A DNA stretch of 64,000 nucleotides, from positions 1-64,000 of the forward strand of contig JALJEE010003214.1 of the NCBI GenBank assembly GCA_023231475.1, read 5' to 3'. Shown here piece by piece: positions 30,619 to 45,600 of the stretch. The DNA is from Seison nebaliae (Eukaryota; Rotifera; Pararotatoria; Seisonacea; Seisonidae). The notes under the pieces were generated by a model. The model saw only the letters and a program-made list of their open reading frames with translations, was not told where the DNA came from and searched no databases. Every line of letters starts with the position of its first letter. Position 1 is the stretch's first letter. A program made the translations under genes and the position numbers.

Positions 30619-33135
30619 AAGCATTTACATTTGGACATGTCATTTCGACATTCTTTACATTCATCTGTTCATAAATATCATTTCCATCGATGGCATTCTC
30701 CTTCTACTCAATCTCTCCAATATTTCACGTTGTCAAAACATTTAAAATATAAACATCATTTTATTTTATTCATTCCCATCATTCATCAAATCTCTTCATC
30801 CATCAATTCTAATCTAATCTTTTCTTACAGATATCTAATAAACAGATCTTTTCATTTTCCACTGAAATCCTTTCCGTTTAAGGAAAAACATAAACTAATC
30901 TCAAAATTTTTTAATTTCTCAACTTTTTATTTTACAATCATCTGGTGACCAAACGTTAAATTTTCATGAATATTTTATTTGGAAACGAACTATGAGAAAG
31001 TGAAAATGAAAGAAAAAAATTTTGAAAGATCTTCAATTTAAAAATGAGAATTTATTATACGTACTAAACACCTTTACAGCCTTAATGAAACTATCCGATG
31101 AAATTGCACAAGATAAATTTTAGTAGAATAACTGGCAAATAACTGATTTTGTATGAAACTATTAAATGCTAGTAATGTACGGATTGCTCATTGAAAGTAG
31201 TATTCAATGAATACTATTCATAAATAAATGAATAAAATTTTATAGTTTTTTTTAGAAGATTGTTCATTCACCTCATACTTTACACACAGACGAATTAAAG
31301 TAATTCTTTTTACATTCATTCATCCCCGCAATATGGTACCCTGTTTAAGGGAAGCTGATCATGGTTAGTTCTTAGATCACGACCACATTATAGTTTGAAA
31401 GTTTGAATATTTTTTTTTTGAAAAACTGTATTTATCTTATTTATACATATTCTGTTTGAAAAGCTTTCATATTTGTTTCAGGAAATTTTCGATCAGAATA
31501 TTGCCTAACGAACGAAGATTAGTATTAGAATCAAAGTTCCAATATTGATACATCGCATTATCGTAAGTTGACGAATGCTTAATGATTGCGCTAACTTCTC
31601 CAGGTAATCGATTTGGTAAAGAGATGATGATAACGTTATCAAAAACCTTTCGGGTTAATAATGTCCTAATAAGCCAATGTTATGTTATCGAGATAACGGC
31701 ATCATCGACCGTTACATTCCAAGAAAGAGTTAGTTCGCATTCTATTATATCAGCATGAAGAATCACTATCAAAAAGGAAAGCAATTTTCCCCAAAAAGGT
31801 AAAAGGTAATCAAAACATTGAGGTAAAACGAAAAGAATTCAATCGAAGAATTCCCTCGAAAAAATAATTGAATGAATTGCACTGGTTGCAGGGAAGAGAA
31901 AGGAAATTGCGACGATTCAATATTCTTGAGATGATTAACATAACTCCCAAAAACCAATAACGGCAATAGTGGAAATTGCAAGATGATGAATATGAGAACT
32001 CTAGAAAATGGACGAATAAGACGAAATAGATATCTCACACAACGATTGTATGGTGGAAAGTTGAACACTCATATACAGATCGTCACAGAAAATTCTAAAC
32101 AAATTAATAAGTTAAAATACATTGTAAGTTTAATCTAACTAATAAATAATATGTAATATGTACCATCAACAAATAATGAACTCACAATGTTGTCAGTTAT
32201 GAAATATAATAGTATAATATGAAGTAATGAAAAACAGTTCATTGAACTGTTTTTCCTTGAATCATCTTGAACTTATCACTGATAAGATGTACAGTGATCT
32301 ATCCCATTTTCTTTTTAATTTACCTCAAGGGGTTTTGATTTTATAAAAAATAAAAAATAAAATAAACATATAGAAATCGAACAATTTTAATTCGAATAAG
32401 CATCAATTTTCTTTTATGTGTCAAACTTTTAAGGATGAGAAGATGTGAATAAATCGTAAGATGGTAATAAATAAATTGTTTATTTAAAATAAAAAATTGA
32501 AACAGAATGAGTTGAGAAATGAGTAGTATGAGGAGCGTGCGGTACTCTGTTGTTAATGTTCGGTCGACTGATATGTGTTCGGGGAAGAAGGAGAGTGGGG
32601 GATGGTGGTGATGGTGGTGGTAGTAGTTAGTGGAAAAGAAGAATGAGAAATAATAATGTTAATTATCAATTTGCATAGCGTAATACACGTTGGATAATAC
32701 TCGAATTGAGGAGAGGCTAATCTATATTGGGAGAGAGAGGTGACAACAGTCACATCTGGGACGTCACATTAGAGACTGTGGAAAATGAGAAGAAATAAGG
32801 AAATCTATTAGTAGATAAATAACCGGCGATCAACTTAATGCATCGATTTGTTGTCGATTGATCGAGATGGATGTGGGAAGACATGTCTCGTCACTTATCC
32901 GATTGTCGATGAAGTGAGAGGAAAAGATAATGTGAAAATGGATTTATTTGAGGAAATATTTCATGAAATAATCATCATCTTGTTCGACGAGATGAGATTG
33001 TGATATGTATGTAGAAAAGATGCGTATATAAATTGAGAATATTCGTAGAATTAAAGCGGAGAAGTTTGAAGAAAATAATGGAAGATCATTTCATTTCATT
33101 ATCGTTCTTAATGACTAAATGACGTTATTCAATTA
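30619..33135. other. 2.5-kb interval between PTB gene and sacsin-like gene (convergent)
   Basis: No gene is recognised. It holds the 3' UTRs of two convergent genes. A perfect 12-bp hairpin with a 3-nt loop (GAAAAACAGTTC, ATT, GAACTGTTTTTC) occupies 32229-32255, followed by a 7-bp palindrome CTTATCA/TGATAAG at about 32274-32288. Confidence 0.5.
32229..32255. repeat. Perfect 12-bp stem, 3-nt loop hairpin
   Basis: GAAAAACAGTTC (32229-32240) and its exact reverse complement (32244-32255) are separated by ATT. The role is unknown. It lies in the 3' flank shared by two convergent genes. Confidence 0.8.
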
Positions 33136-36100
33136 TCACATGTTCATAAACCGTCGACAACATTCCATGACTCGTGCTGCATAATCCAATGCTTGTTTGC
33201 ACATTTCTATAAGGGAAAAATTAAATTAATTGGACGATTAGAAAAGGGGGAGAAGAAAAGGAAGAAAAACCTGATGAGCAGATATCAAGAGGAGAGCGAG
33301 TGGAGGAAGGATAAAGTAATTTGTCTTTCGTTCTTCCTACTAACAAATAGAAGCGTTTCGTACTTTCTTCGATTTCTGGAGATAATCCCTTCGACAACAG
33401 AGTTAGATCGGTGAAGAATGTCAAATTTTGTTCGTTCATGTAAAAGTGACACGCTTTCAATATCAGTTCGACCGCGTGTACTGCTTTGAAGCAGACCCAA
33501 TCATTCGCTGCCGATGTCATGTCTCCATTTGTCGTGATGAGATCGTTCGTTGTCGCATCATAACAATGTTGAGCGTGTTGGACATATGCTTTCGCTGTCG
33601 TCTGCATTCGCATCGCTTCTTGAGGATCAATATTGTCATTACTTCTCTGATGTTGATTATTGTATTGATAATTGGAATCGAATGGATCTAAAGAAGAAAC
33701 GGTAAATAAAAACGGTAAATAAAAATAATGAACTTTTCGTACTGGCATCTTGATAGAATTTCTGTTCTTGTTGTTGTCGTTGACGATAAGCTTCAGCGTA
33801 AGATTTCCTCGAAGCGTTAGGTCGATTCGATTTCGGATCGTTCTGATTCTTATTGTTATCAGTGGAATTGTATTGATAATCCGATTCGTATTTATATTTA
33901 TTCTCTTGAGCATCAAAACATTCAAAGAGCATTGATGTCGGATTGGTCGTATATTTAGTTTCGATGACGGAAATATATTTGAAAATTTCGTCAGCGAAAT
34001 CCGTATGATCCTTCAAATGTTTATCGGGATGCCAACGGAGTCGTAATCGTCGCATTTTCGATTGTCTCTCAGATTTGGTTGGACGATCGAGAATGTCTTT
34101 TATTTCGATGAGAACACACGCCTTAATATATGTGAGAGCATCGTCTTTCGTTTTACCGTTATAGAGAGGTGAATAAAATGGATAATCATTCTTTGAATAA
34201 TCTTCATGAAGATCATTCGGTTTCTTTTTATTAGTCGATTCATTTTCCGTTTTCGTTTCTGATGGTTTTTCTGATGTTGTCTCTTTTTTCGTATCGGTCG
34301 ACGTTTTGGTTGTTGATGGTTCTCGCGTTAAATCGGATTGAGAAGAATAAGTGGATGAGGAAGAGGATGATGAGGAAGATGATGATGGAAATGGTGACGA
34401 TTGACGAAAATTGTCAGATGATTTTTTAGTCGTTGACGGTTTTCTCATAAAATCATTTTGATCAAATGCTGTTGTCGTCGCTTTCTTATTATATCGTTTC
34501 TTCTGATTCTGTTGTTGTTGTTGTTGTCGTTGTTTGACGTTGGTGAACCAGGAATCATTTGGAAGAACTTTAGTGGCGTCATTAATTCTCTGAACAGAAT
34601 GACGGAAGAGAAAAAGTTGAGGAAATGTAATTCGAATGATGAGAGTGGAAAGATCGTTGATTGTCATATTTCCTGATCTCGAATTATCTGATGGTTCCGT
34701 CTTCGATGATTTCATATGATCCTGTTCACACAACAATCGACGATTTATTAATAAATCACTTCCATGTGAATTGATTAATGATGAAACGGATGGCATTATA
34801 CTCGCCAATTCTTTTGAATCATTCAAATTATCTTGATGATTATGATGATTATGATGATGGTGATGATGATGATATCGTTGATCACCATTTATTATTTTAT
34901 ATGATTCCGATGTGGCATCTTGATTGGAACGTTCATTAATATCTAACAAATTCTCCGATGTCGAACGTTGATGATGAGATGAATTATGATATTTCGATGA
35001 ATTGAGAAATAAACTGGAAAATTCTTCAGAATTCTGTTGTTGTTGATGATGGATGGGAAGAATGTATCGATCATTGAATGAATGTTCATTCAGATCGATA
35101 ATTTCACGATCATTCTCCATATTCGTCGATTGATGATGACGAATGATTTGTTCTTTAGCGATGGATGAATAAATCGTTTTCATTTGATTATCATTAAATG
35201 ATTTACGGAGGACGTTTGGCATCTGATCTTTCGATCGAGACGAATCATAAAGTTGAATATAAATATATTTATTCGAATATTGAACGATACGACAGAGAAT
35301 TCGTTGAATATATTCACCATTTCTTTCGATTTGTGCATCCTCACAATCCTCGTTGATTTTCGAGAAATTCTCATGTTGCTGATACGATTGGAAGAGTTCG
35401 GAACCGGCGGAGATTATTTCACGAATCTCGTCATTATAACAACGACATTTTATCACATACATATCGTTTATGTTGAGGAATTTTTGATAAATATGAAAAT
35501 TATTCAATGGAGCCGTAGTAGTAGTAGTTGTTGTTGTTGTTGATGATTTGATTTTGGCTCGTTCAACTTCCATCAATTCGGAGAGTGGCATCAAATAAAG
35601 AAGATCATCATCACTAATATCATAACGGAGCATAAGTGACATATGTTTCTGTTTATCTTTCAACATATCTTGATTCACTTTCTTCTCACCACCATTCATA
35701 CCGTTTAATGATAATAATTGATATCGATGAATACGTTTGGTATGGAAAGATGAGAGAATGGTATTGGAATAATGGGAACCAGATGACGGAATATAATTTA
35801 GATCAGAAATCGCTCTCAAATATTCCTCGTTCTCATCAGACGATAATGAATTCGTATAATAATTGGCAAGGAAGGTAGACATATGTGGAATGGACGTGGC
35901 CAACAATGAGGAGAAGACGCTGAGATCGAAAATCATATCGGAGAAAAGGAGAGACAATTCGGTGGCGAGTGCCAAAGGGAAATAATTTCGATCCGCATAA
36001 TTGACATTGATGAAAATTTTATAACGGAGAATCATTTCTTTCGATGATTTCGTCGGCAAATGTGACATGATATTATCCTCGTAATAATAATATAAATGTG

Positions 36101-39100
36101 CAATTTTGTTCCGTTTAGTTTCGATTAATTTCTTTTGATTCTCATTCTGATTCTCATTTCCCAGATGTCGATTATCATTCTTATCTGATGGTTGTTTATC
36201 CAATGGATTGTTCACTTTCTCCACCAGACATGTATTCAATTCTTCGACACAAACCACTTGCAATTCTTGAAATCGAATAGAAATCTTCTCCATCAATTCC
36301 GTTTCATCCATTTGACGCTGATGAAGTGGACGAGTGGAAGAGGTCATTCGTTTCAATTGTTCATTCAATATACAACAAACGAATGATCGATGAAGTTGTG
36401 ATGATTTGAAAATGTTCTCATATTTTCGCTTCAAACGTTTCAACATATCAATCTTCTTCTTTTCATCATCGACTTCTTTGTCATTGTCCAGTGAAGAATC
36501 TGATGAATTTCTCGTTTTCTGCATCATTGTATAAGTAAACTCTTCGAAATATTTCTCAGTGAAGAGAATTGGTTGAGCGTCATTGGGAAGACAAGTGATC
36601 AATCTCTCCAAATATTGTTGTTGTTGTTGGATGAATGTGACATCAATGTCATTCTTTGATGGTTGAGCGATGGCGAATGGAACGATATAATTTGATGGAT
36701 TGAACACGAATGAATATCGATAAATGACGATGAGTTTAGGAATATAATCCATTTTCGTCTCATCATTCATCAAAACTAATTCGGACGCCAAATGTAATGA
36801 CCGATCATTTCCCAACAGAAATAACGGTCCCGTCAATCGAATATGACGAATTGAAGGAATTCTCTGTTGTTGTTGTTGTTGTTGTTGTTGTTCGTTGGAG
36901 ATGAGGAACATTTGAAGAGTGATAAAGAAGTTTTTCGTGGCTAATAAACTCTTCTCGAATTCATTCTCATCTAATCGATGTGAATTCTTTGATGATTTCT
37001 TCGATGGCATCGTGCCATTATTATCGGCATTGGAATCTTTCTGTGACGATGATTGATTCGTTTTTGTGTTATTTCTTTTTCGATATCCGTCGTATTGTTC
37101 TTGATTAGAATTGTCGAGATCATTCTCCATTTGTTCTATCGTTTTTCCCAATTTGTCTGCTCGTCGTTGTTTAGCGTCGTCGACGACATTGATCATTTCC
37201 GTACAATATGTCACTTTTGCTGTGGAGCGTAAGACATTGGCATATAATTCAGGTGTGATACATGCTTGCACACCACAGACAAAGAAGAGAACGTAGAATT
37301 TGTGGAAACAAGTGGGAACGAGATAGAAGAATGGAGGAATGTCAATAAGAGATGGGAAAGTGTCGATGAATGGATTATTTTGTGATAATAATCTCTGCAA
37401 ATTCTTCAAGTCAATCGAATCGATCGTTGACGACGATGTCATTGAAAATCGGATCTTTCTCGTTTCGTCATCTAATAACGAAGAGAAATATGAATGAAGA
37501 CAACATCGATGTGGAACGATGAATTGTTGTTGATCGATACTCCAAATTTTGATGGAACTCTTCAACTCTCTCAGAATGTTGACGATTCCTCTCTCGTTCA
37601 ATTCGTGATGTTGATGTAACAATAATTGGCGTTGAAAGAAGGAATAGTTGTCAGAGAGGATTTGAATGAGAAAATCATTCAATTTCGATGTGATCTCAAT
37701 CGTTCGATCGACATTCATCTGATTTGCCACAAATGATGATTGAAATCGAATGGCGACCGATTCACATAAATATTTGAAATGTTGAAGAACTAATTTAATT
37801 GGTGGTTCATTAAACACTCGTTCATTAATAATTTTCGGAAGATAATTCATATTATCATCATCTTCATCATTGTTATTGTTATTTGTTGTTGCATTATTAT
37901 TATTATTATTATTATTGTTGTTGTTGTTGTTGTTGTTGTTGTTAGAAGTGTGAAGATAATCGTTGAAAATTCCTGTAGATTTTTCATTCTTCTTCTGTTC
38001 GTAACTATTCTTCCGTTGTTGTTGTTTGATGTGTTTGGCGAGTTGATGGAGCCATGGTGGTAACACGTACGATTGAGACCAACAGAGTGAAGAGGATTGA
38101 TGAGAATATCCTTCTGATATAGAAATGAGATGATGTTTTTTGTGATTCTCTTCATTCAACTTATTCGTCTCGTTATTACCATAAATGAATTGTTGTTGAT
38201 GTTGATTATTATGACGATTGTTCGATTGATGATGATTCTTGTATTGATAGTCATTGGTGGTGTACGGAGTGGCAATTGACGATAACATAATGTCACATTG
38301 TTGAGGTTCGATGAAATTGAGATTCTTCCAAATATTCTCGGAATTAACATCGAAATTTTGGGGGGACCAATTGAGGAGGAGATGTTTCGTCAACAAATAT
38401 GATTGAAATCGATTCTCCTTATTCCATCCACATTCATACACACTCGATTGGATATCAGGAACGATCTCATTCGTCACCATCTCCTCATTGAGAATGGAAC
38501 GTAATCCACTCAATTCCAACATCTTCCAACACTCTAACGATTTGCCGAAGGATTGACTGGGAAAATGATGAGGTCGCAACAAATGAGATATGGTCGTCGA
38601 TTTACTGTTGTACAATTCCGTTACTTGTGTATTACAACCGATCGTGTTTTTAATGACGAGATTCGTTCGAAGATTCTCTATAAATTCTTTTTTCTCCTCC
38701 TCTTTCAAACTCTTTCGCTGTCGCGTATGAGTTGATTGATATTGATAATGTAACGACGTCTGTTGTTGTTGTTGTTGTTGTTGAGTGAATGGATTTGAAT
38801 AATCATTTGATTCGAAATAAATAGAATGCATTTGATGTAATGCATGTGATTGAGCGTTGTCAGTCAAATCATCGAAATAAGGAATGAGTAAGAGAGTGAT
38901 TGCGGAGAGATCGTTGAGAAATTCGAATTGGAGACGATGATAAATAGAATTCAATTCCTCCTCCTCCATCAATACCATATATAGTTTGTAATAAGGAGAA
39001 GAAGGGAAAACAGATTGGAGAATGTTGGCAATCGGTTTCGATACCACTAACACCTTCACATCGTCATATGATGGAGAGGTGGAGGGAGAGAAGGAGGAAT

Positions 39101-39693
39101 GAACGATCGGTGGTAATCGATTTCGGATGACGGAGAATAATGGCGATTTGAACGAATTCATCATCAACGATAACGGTCGAATACTCCAGAGCGGTTTGAA
39201 GAGACAAAGACATCGGAGAATGAGTGGAGTAAATTGGGATCGTATAAAATATTGTCGATTATTGTCGTCGATCTGCTGGAGAGAGTATTGGAAATATCGG
39301 AGAATTATTCGAATATCTTCATCCGTCAACAACGACGCTAATGACGATATGGGAATTGTCGTTTTATCCAAATTATTATTATTAATATTGTTATTATTGT
39401 TGTTGTAATTATTGAAAAGTGATGATGATGATGATGGTGGTGGGGGTGGATTGATGGTGGATGATGATGATGTTGATGATGTGATAATCGAATGACGTCG
39501 ATTAGTGACGGTGTTGTTAAAAAGACGAGATTGGACACATTCGATGGAAGTGGAAGATTGGAGGAAATGAAGGAAATGGAAAATACTCTCCACATCCTTC
39601 TCACACGTATTATTCAACATTCGTTGAACTTTTCCATTAATATCGTTATCGGAATCGTCATCCGTCGAATGATCGGATGAAACGGATTGTAAA

Positions 39694-39737
<44 letters not shown>

Positions 39738-42613
39738 TAATGGCGATTTGGAATATGATGATTGCTTCGAATACGGATGATGATAATTCGTAAATGTTTG
39801 ACATCGATTAATTCGTTTCGATGAATATGGTCGACGATTATTGTTATTTGTGTTGTTGTTGTTATTTTTGGTGAAGAGATTGGAACGATAATCTGATGAA
39901 TTTCGATTTATATTCGATTGTTGTTGTTGTTGAATCAGTCCTTCGAAATATTGATAGTCGAGAAGACGGAGTAATAATGATTCGAGTTGTTTGTGATGGA
40001 AGAAGGCGTTGGGTTGAAAACAACGATATGGAACGATTTGTTGTTCATTCATTTGCAATTTGGAATTAGAGAGATTTTCGTCCATTCTCATTAAATTACT
40101 GGAATCGATGCCATTGTTCAATTTCGTCATCGGAATTGATGGCAAGGTGGATGAAACTAAATTATTATTATTATTATTATTCGTCGTTGTCGTCGATAAG
40201 ATGATGGTAGCTCCGGAAGTTGTAATAGAATTGTTATAATTCGATCCATCCACATTACCATTACCATAAATGGTATTTCGTCGATTATTCATCTCATCCT
40301 CTTCATTCTCCTCATTATTCTTACTATTGTTATTGTTGTTGTTGTTGGTGTTGGGAGTGATGGCGGTGGAGATGCCAGCTAATAAACATAAACGACGATC
40401 AACTGCTGGATGAACATAATTAATTAATTCATCTTTAATTTTATCGAAATTGGCAATTAATGGATTTGGTTCATTGTTATTCGTGACGGTTGGTGATGAC
40501 ATGCCCGTACTCAACATAAATAATAATTCGATATTATGCTTTGAATCATGTGGATAGAGTTGTAACGTGTTGCCTGGTTGAAGGACACCGATAGCATTTG
40601 GTAATAATAAATCTGGTAATAATATCGATACTTTCTCATAATTCAATTTGTCATTCGACAAATTATGGAATTGATCGATCAATTGCGTCTTATGTTTCTT
40701 CAACGTACTCTGCAATAAGGCCGCATAGATGTTGAGGAGGAGTTTGAGATCTTCCGATCCCAACGGCTGATCACCATGTCGCTGCTTCAATGCGTTGACG
40801 ATGGCGATCAAATCATTTTGACTTAACGACACCTTAATTCTGAGAATCTCTCTCAATAACGGCAAGAATGAATTACGCAACTGATGTGAAACTTGATAGA
40901 AGAGTGGAGGCAGATTAAACGGATTGTCGAGACAGAGTTGTGACGCATAAACGAAACCATCTTCCTCGTTCAATAACAGACCACGAGTCGATCTAAAATA
41001 TTGTCTAATCTGATTAATATCTTCATTCAATCTTTGTTGTTGTTGTTTAGTGAAGTAGACGTGTTGATTTGAAGACGATTGATGTTGTTGTTGTTGTTGT
41101 TGTTGTTGTTTCCTATATAACAGGAGTGGATAACCATAAAAATTTTGAATGAATTCATAAATAAAATATAAATTCGATCTCTGCTCCAAAATCAGAGTAT
41201 TGTTGTTGTTAGTCGTGTTGTTGTTATTGTTGAGAGGTGTTGTTGGTGTGGTTGGATGAGAATTCAATTGAAAACCGATAGATGATCGTTTACTACCGTC
41301 GTTTGATGAGAGAATATTTGATGATTGACATTTATTTATAATCGAATCGATTTGTTGAAAAATTAGCGATCGATCGATCTCCAAATATTTCTCGTGTAAT
41401 CGAAAGAAGTATTGGAGAAGAACGTTCGATGTTGTCGCATCAATCAACGGTTTCTTCTCATTCAAACGATCCAATTCAATCGTATTTTCACGACAATAAT
41501 TCAATGACTCACCTAAACAATTCTTCTCCGTTGTTGTTGTTGTTGTCATCGTCGTAGAAGTTCGTCGATTAATACCATGAGATGAATTGGATATTCCTCC
41601 AATTCCTCCTCCAGTCGTTGTTGTTGTTGTTGTTGGTGGTGGTGTTTCTGATAAGAAATGATTGAAAATCATAAATTTCGTATTCATTAATCCATTCAAC
41701 CACGATGCAGCTAATTCATTCGCTGATATCTTTCTCACAGTTCCATTCGTGATCTCTTGTTGTTGTGGTTGTTGTTGTTGTTGTTGTTGTTGCATGATGA
41801 TGAATGGAATTTGAATGATATGTCGTCTCAATAATTCGTCGTCAGATGAAAAGTTGAACATTGACTTCTCATGTAAATTAATGTTGGAGTAAGTGGGCGA
41901 GAGATATGTAGTGGATTTGAGATGATTCATTAACAGGAAATTTAATAAATGTTGTCGACACGGTAATTGAGTGAAGGAATTCTTTGTCGTTTTCATACCG
42001 TTATTCATTCCAGATGTCGTCTTCGTCATTTGAGTAGATTCGTTGAATAGAATGAATAAAGTTCGATAGAAATTCGAAGAGAGAAATTGTTGTTGTTGTT
42101 GAACGACGTAGTTGTTAAATTGGAGTGAATAATTGCGTAGAAGATAATCGTTGAGAACTTGAAGAATGGAAGATGATCGTTCTTCCACTTCTTTCATGTT
42201 CGTCAATTGTGCACAATATTCCGCTCTTTCCACGATCACTTTTAATGATAATTTATCTGTCGAATTTTCCGCTCCCAACAATATCATGGCGTCCAATTTA
42301 TTGGGATGATTATACTCCTCACCATACGGGAAACGACCTTCCTCATTCGAATATAATTTCCCCATCGCTGAATCAGGAATGATGACTTGAGATGGTCGGA
42401 TGAATTTATTCCCGTTCGCCATTACCGGTATACAATCATAATCATTCAATATCTCCAAATGTGACAATTGTTTCCGATCTAACACGAACAGAATGAGATC
42501 GTCTCGCAATCGATTTGGTAATGATGTCAATGATGGTAATAAGAATCTCTTATAAATTATATTCACATCCAATAACGGCGACATCAAATAATATCGATCA
42601 TTCTTTACATAAC

Positions 42614-42648
<35 letters not shown>

Positions 42649-45600
42649 TCAATCTTATTAAATGTTGCTAATGATAATTTATATCGAAGATATTCTTTCT
42701 CATTATCAATCTCATCGATATATGGTCTCTGTTCGATGAGTTCGATTAATTCGTTGACATTCTCATTCTCTTTCAACGATGACGACAACGATGATGATGA
42801 TGATGATGATAATGATGATAATGGTTGACAGATTGAACGACAAAGCGTCTCCGGTTTCCTAGACAGCAGATAAGTAATTCCATCGATGATTTTCGTCGAA
42901 ATACTTTTGAATTGATCCGGCAAATAAATCAGCCACGTATCATTCGGAATGATGATATCTTGAACAATTTCATTTAATCGATTTCCATCCGACATCACTT
43001 TCTGTTGGAGAGTTGAATTCATCTTCTCTGTCGCATGTGTCGATCTCATTCGTTTCGGTGACGATTGAACGGACGTTGAAACGCTGGTGGGAAGCGATGG
43101 TGATATTTGTGATGGTTGTTGATGTAGTTGTTGAGTGTTATGAAAACGGTCGATGAATGATGGTGTAGAGATGGGTGGCAATTTATCCACATTCTTCGAA
43201 GGCGATGGAATGGCACGACTCATATGACCTCTCCCCTCATCCAACTGTGATTTTTGTGACGTCGTCGTCTTCGACCGATTCGATGACGTGTTACTATGAC
43301 TTCTTGGAGAGGATTTCGGTCGTTTCTTTCGTCCACTTCCCGAATGATTTGTCGACGATGTGGTCGTCATCGTCATGGTCGTTACTGGTAAAGTAGTGGT
43401 TGTTGTTGTTGTTATCATTTTTGATGGTGAACGATCATTCGTCTTCTTCAACAATTGATTATAGGCATTCTCTTTCAAATCGGTTTGTGATGATGAAATG
43501 GTCGTTGTTATTATAGAATCGGTACCATTGACATTAGAGACATTTTGTTGATCGTTATCGTTAACGGAATTGGATTTGGAAATCGATTGTTTTCGTCGAT
43601 CAGATTTCGGTTGGAGAATATTATTAGGTCGCGATGACGAACGGAAACGTTGTTTGAATGTTCGACGGATATCGGTGATCTGTTGAATGAGATAATTGAT
43701 ACGTTCAACCGATTGTTTATCTTGATGAAACATCGATACAGATGGTGACGATGATGATGATGTCGACGACTTCTTTTGGAGATAAACGTCCTTGATCCAA
43801 TCGATAGTTTCCTGATCTAATTCAATTAATTGTTTCTGACAATTTTCAATTATCGAATTAATTTCAATCGATGACGCCGACGGTTGTTGTTGTTGTTGTT
43901 GTTGTTGATATTGATTGTTAACGAGTCGTTGATATTGAATTTGAAGTGATTTTATTTGATGTAATTTTTCTTCTAATTTCTTCCCGAGTAATTGAGTGGA
44001 GGGTAAATTCTGGAGACCACAACGTTGGAAGAAATCGAATAAATTATTATACTCTCTTGGGAGAACATGAACGAACAATTGGAGATGACGATAATGATCA
44101 GACGATGATAATTTTAAATTATCTTTCGACAAATTAAATTTATTCTTCTCATTATTCATCAAATGAATTTGTTCATCGTTCAAACCGCTGAATATCTCGT
44201 CGATGGAACAGAAACCGGAACCATACCATATCCAATCTTGAAGACCGATTGCGCGCAATTCCTGCATGATTCTCTCACCGTTCGATAACGACAAATATTG
44301 ATAGATGCGTTGAGCGAGATGTGCATATTTGTCGATCTCCGACATGTTGTGCATTGATGTCGACTTGAACGCTTTCACCAAACTCTTCAAATGATTAATA
44401 ACAATACGAACAGACGGTTGATGAATATGGAGAGCATGAAGTAAAGTTGTTGGTAGATCGACGAGAGGAATTTTCGATACACTTCCAACTAATAATTCAT
44501 ATTTTCGTTCGAATATCTGATTAGCTGACACGAATTCATGTGGTTGCGTCCAGGGAGCGGTTGTGGGATAACATGACGGTGGTCCATCAACAGTTGGAAT
44601 CCATTCACGATTCAACAAATAATCACGGAATAATAGACCTGTCACTTTGTCGGAGAGTAATGATGGACGTCGATATAAATTCTCAATAGTTAATTGATAA
44701 GCAATTAATCGAAGTCGACGAACGTCACGTTGTCGTCGTTGTTGATTTGATGATGACGATGATGATGACGACGGATGAGTAGAGGCGGTCGATGAAGAAA
44801 CGATGAATGGAATGGAACTAATTAATTCAGTTAATTCCTTCGCCGTCATCTGAAGATAATTGCGAAGACCAAGTGAATGGAGAATTTGCAGATTTCCAAC
44901 ATCTGTCAACATATCGAATGGTAACTGTTTGTTGTGATCGAGTAATTGAGAATATCGTTCGATTTTCTTCTTTTCATTATTCTCTTTGAATGGCGAGGCG
45001 GCTGACAAAAGTTGTGTGTCATTCTCGTCAACCTGCAACGATGGTGACGTATCGATGATGGAGGCAAGTGATGAATAAAATCCGTTCGTTTTCGTACGGA
45101 AAATTTGAGCGTTCTTCAACTCCTGTCCAATTCGACGACGATCAATCAAATTCCACGGACAATTCTCCAACAACCAATCACCAGGACTCGATTGAACGAT
45201 GGCACCAGTCGGCACATTCTGCACATAACCAGACAAATATTTGAGTGATGGAATGACGACATCTTCGAAGAATTTCTTCGAATCGATCACATGTCCTTTC
45301 CCAATCTTATTCAATAGTTCCTTCGTCTCAACGTCGAAGATGAAAGCGCAAGTTTTCTGGAGATGGAACGGAATTAATTTCAAATTTCTCACATCTTCGA
45401 TTTTAGCGGTGGGTGGATGATTCGCATAAAATTGATGATAATCCACAAAATAATCGATCTCGTTCAATGTGATGAAGCGGTTGGGAGAAGTGGACGAAAC
45501 GGCTATAAAAATTGGAAATGATGAAATCATTTTAATGAATCGTTCGTCGTCATGGTAACTGGTCGTTTGACCGGCTGATGATGACGAAGATGATGTTGTT

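Noticed and set aside
33221-33925. Separate 234-codon gene at the end of the sacsin region
   Set aside because: Only its middle part is coding (exon 33687-33271). The ends are intron sequence of the sacsin-like gene.
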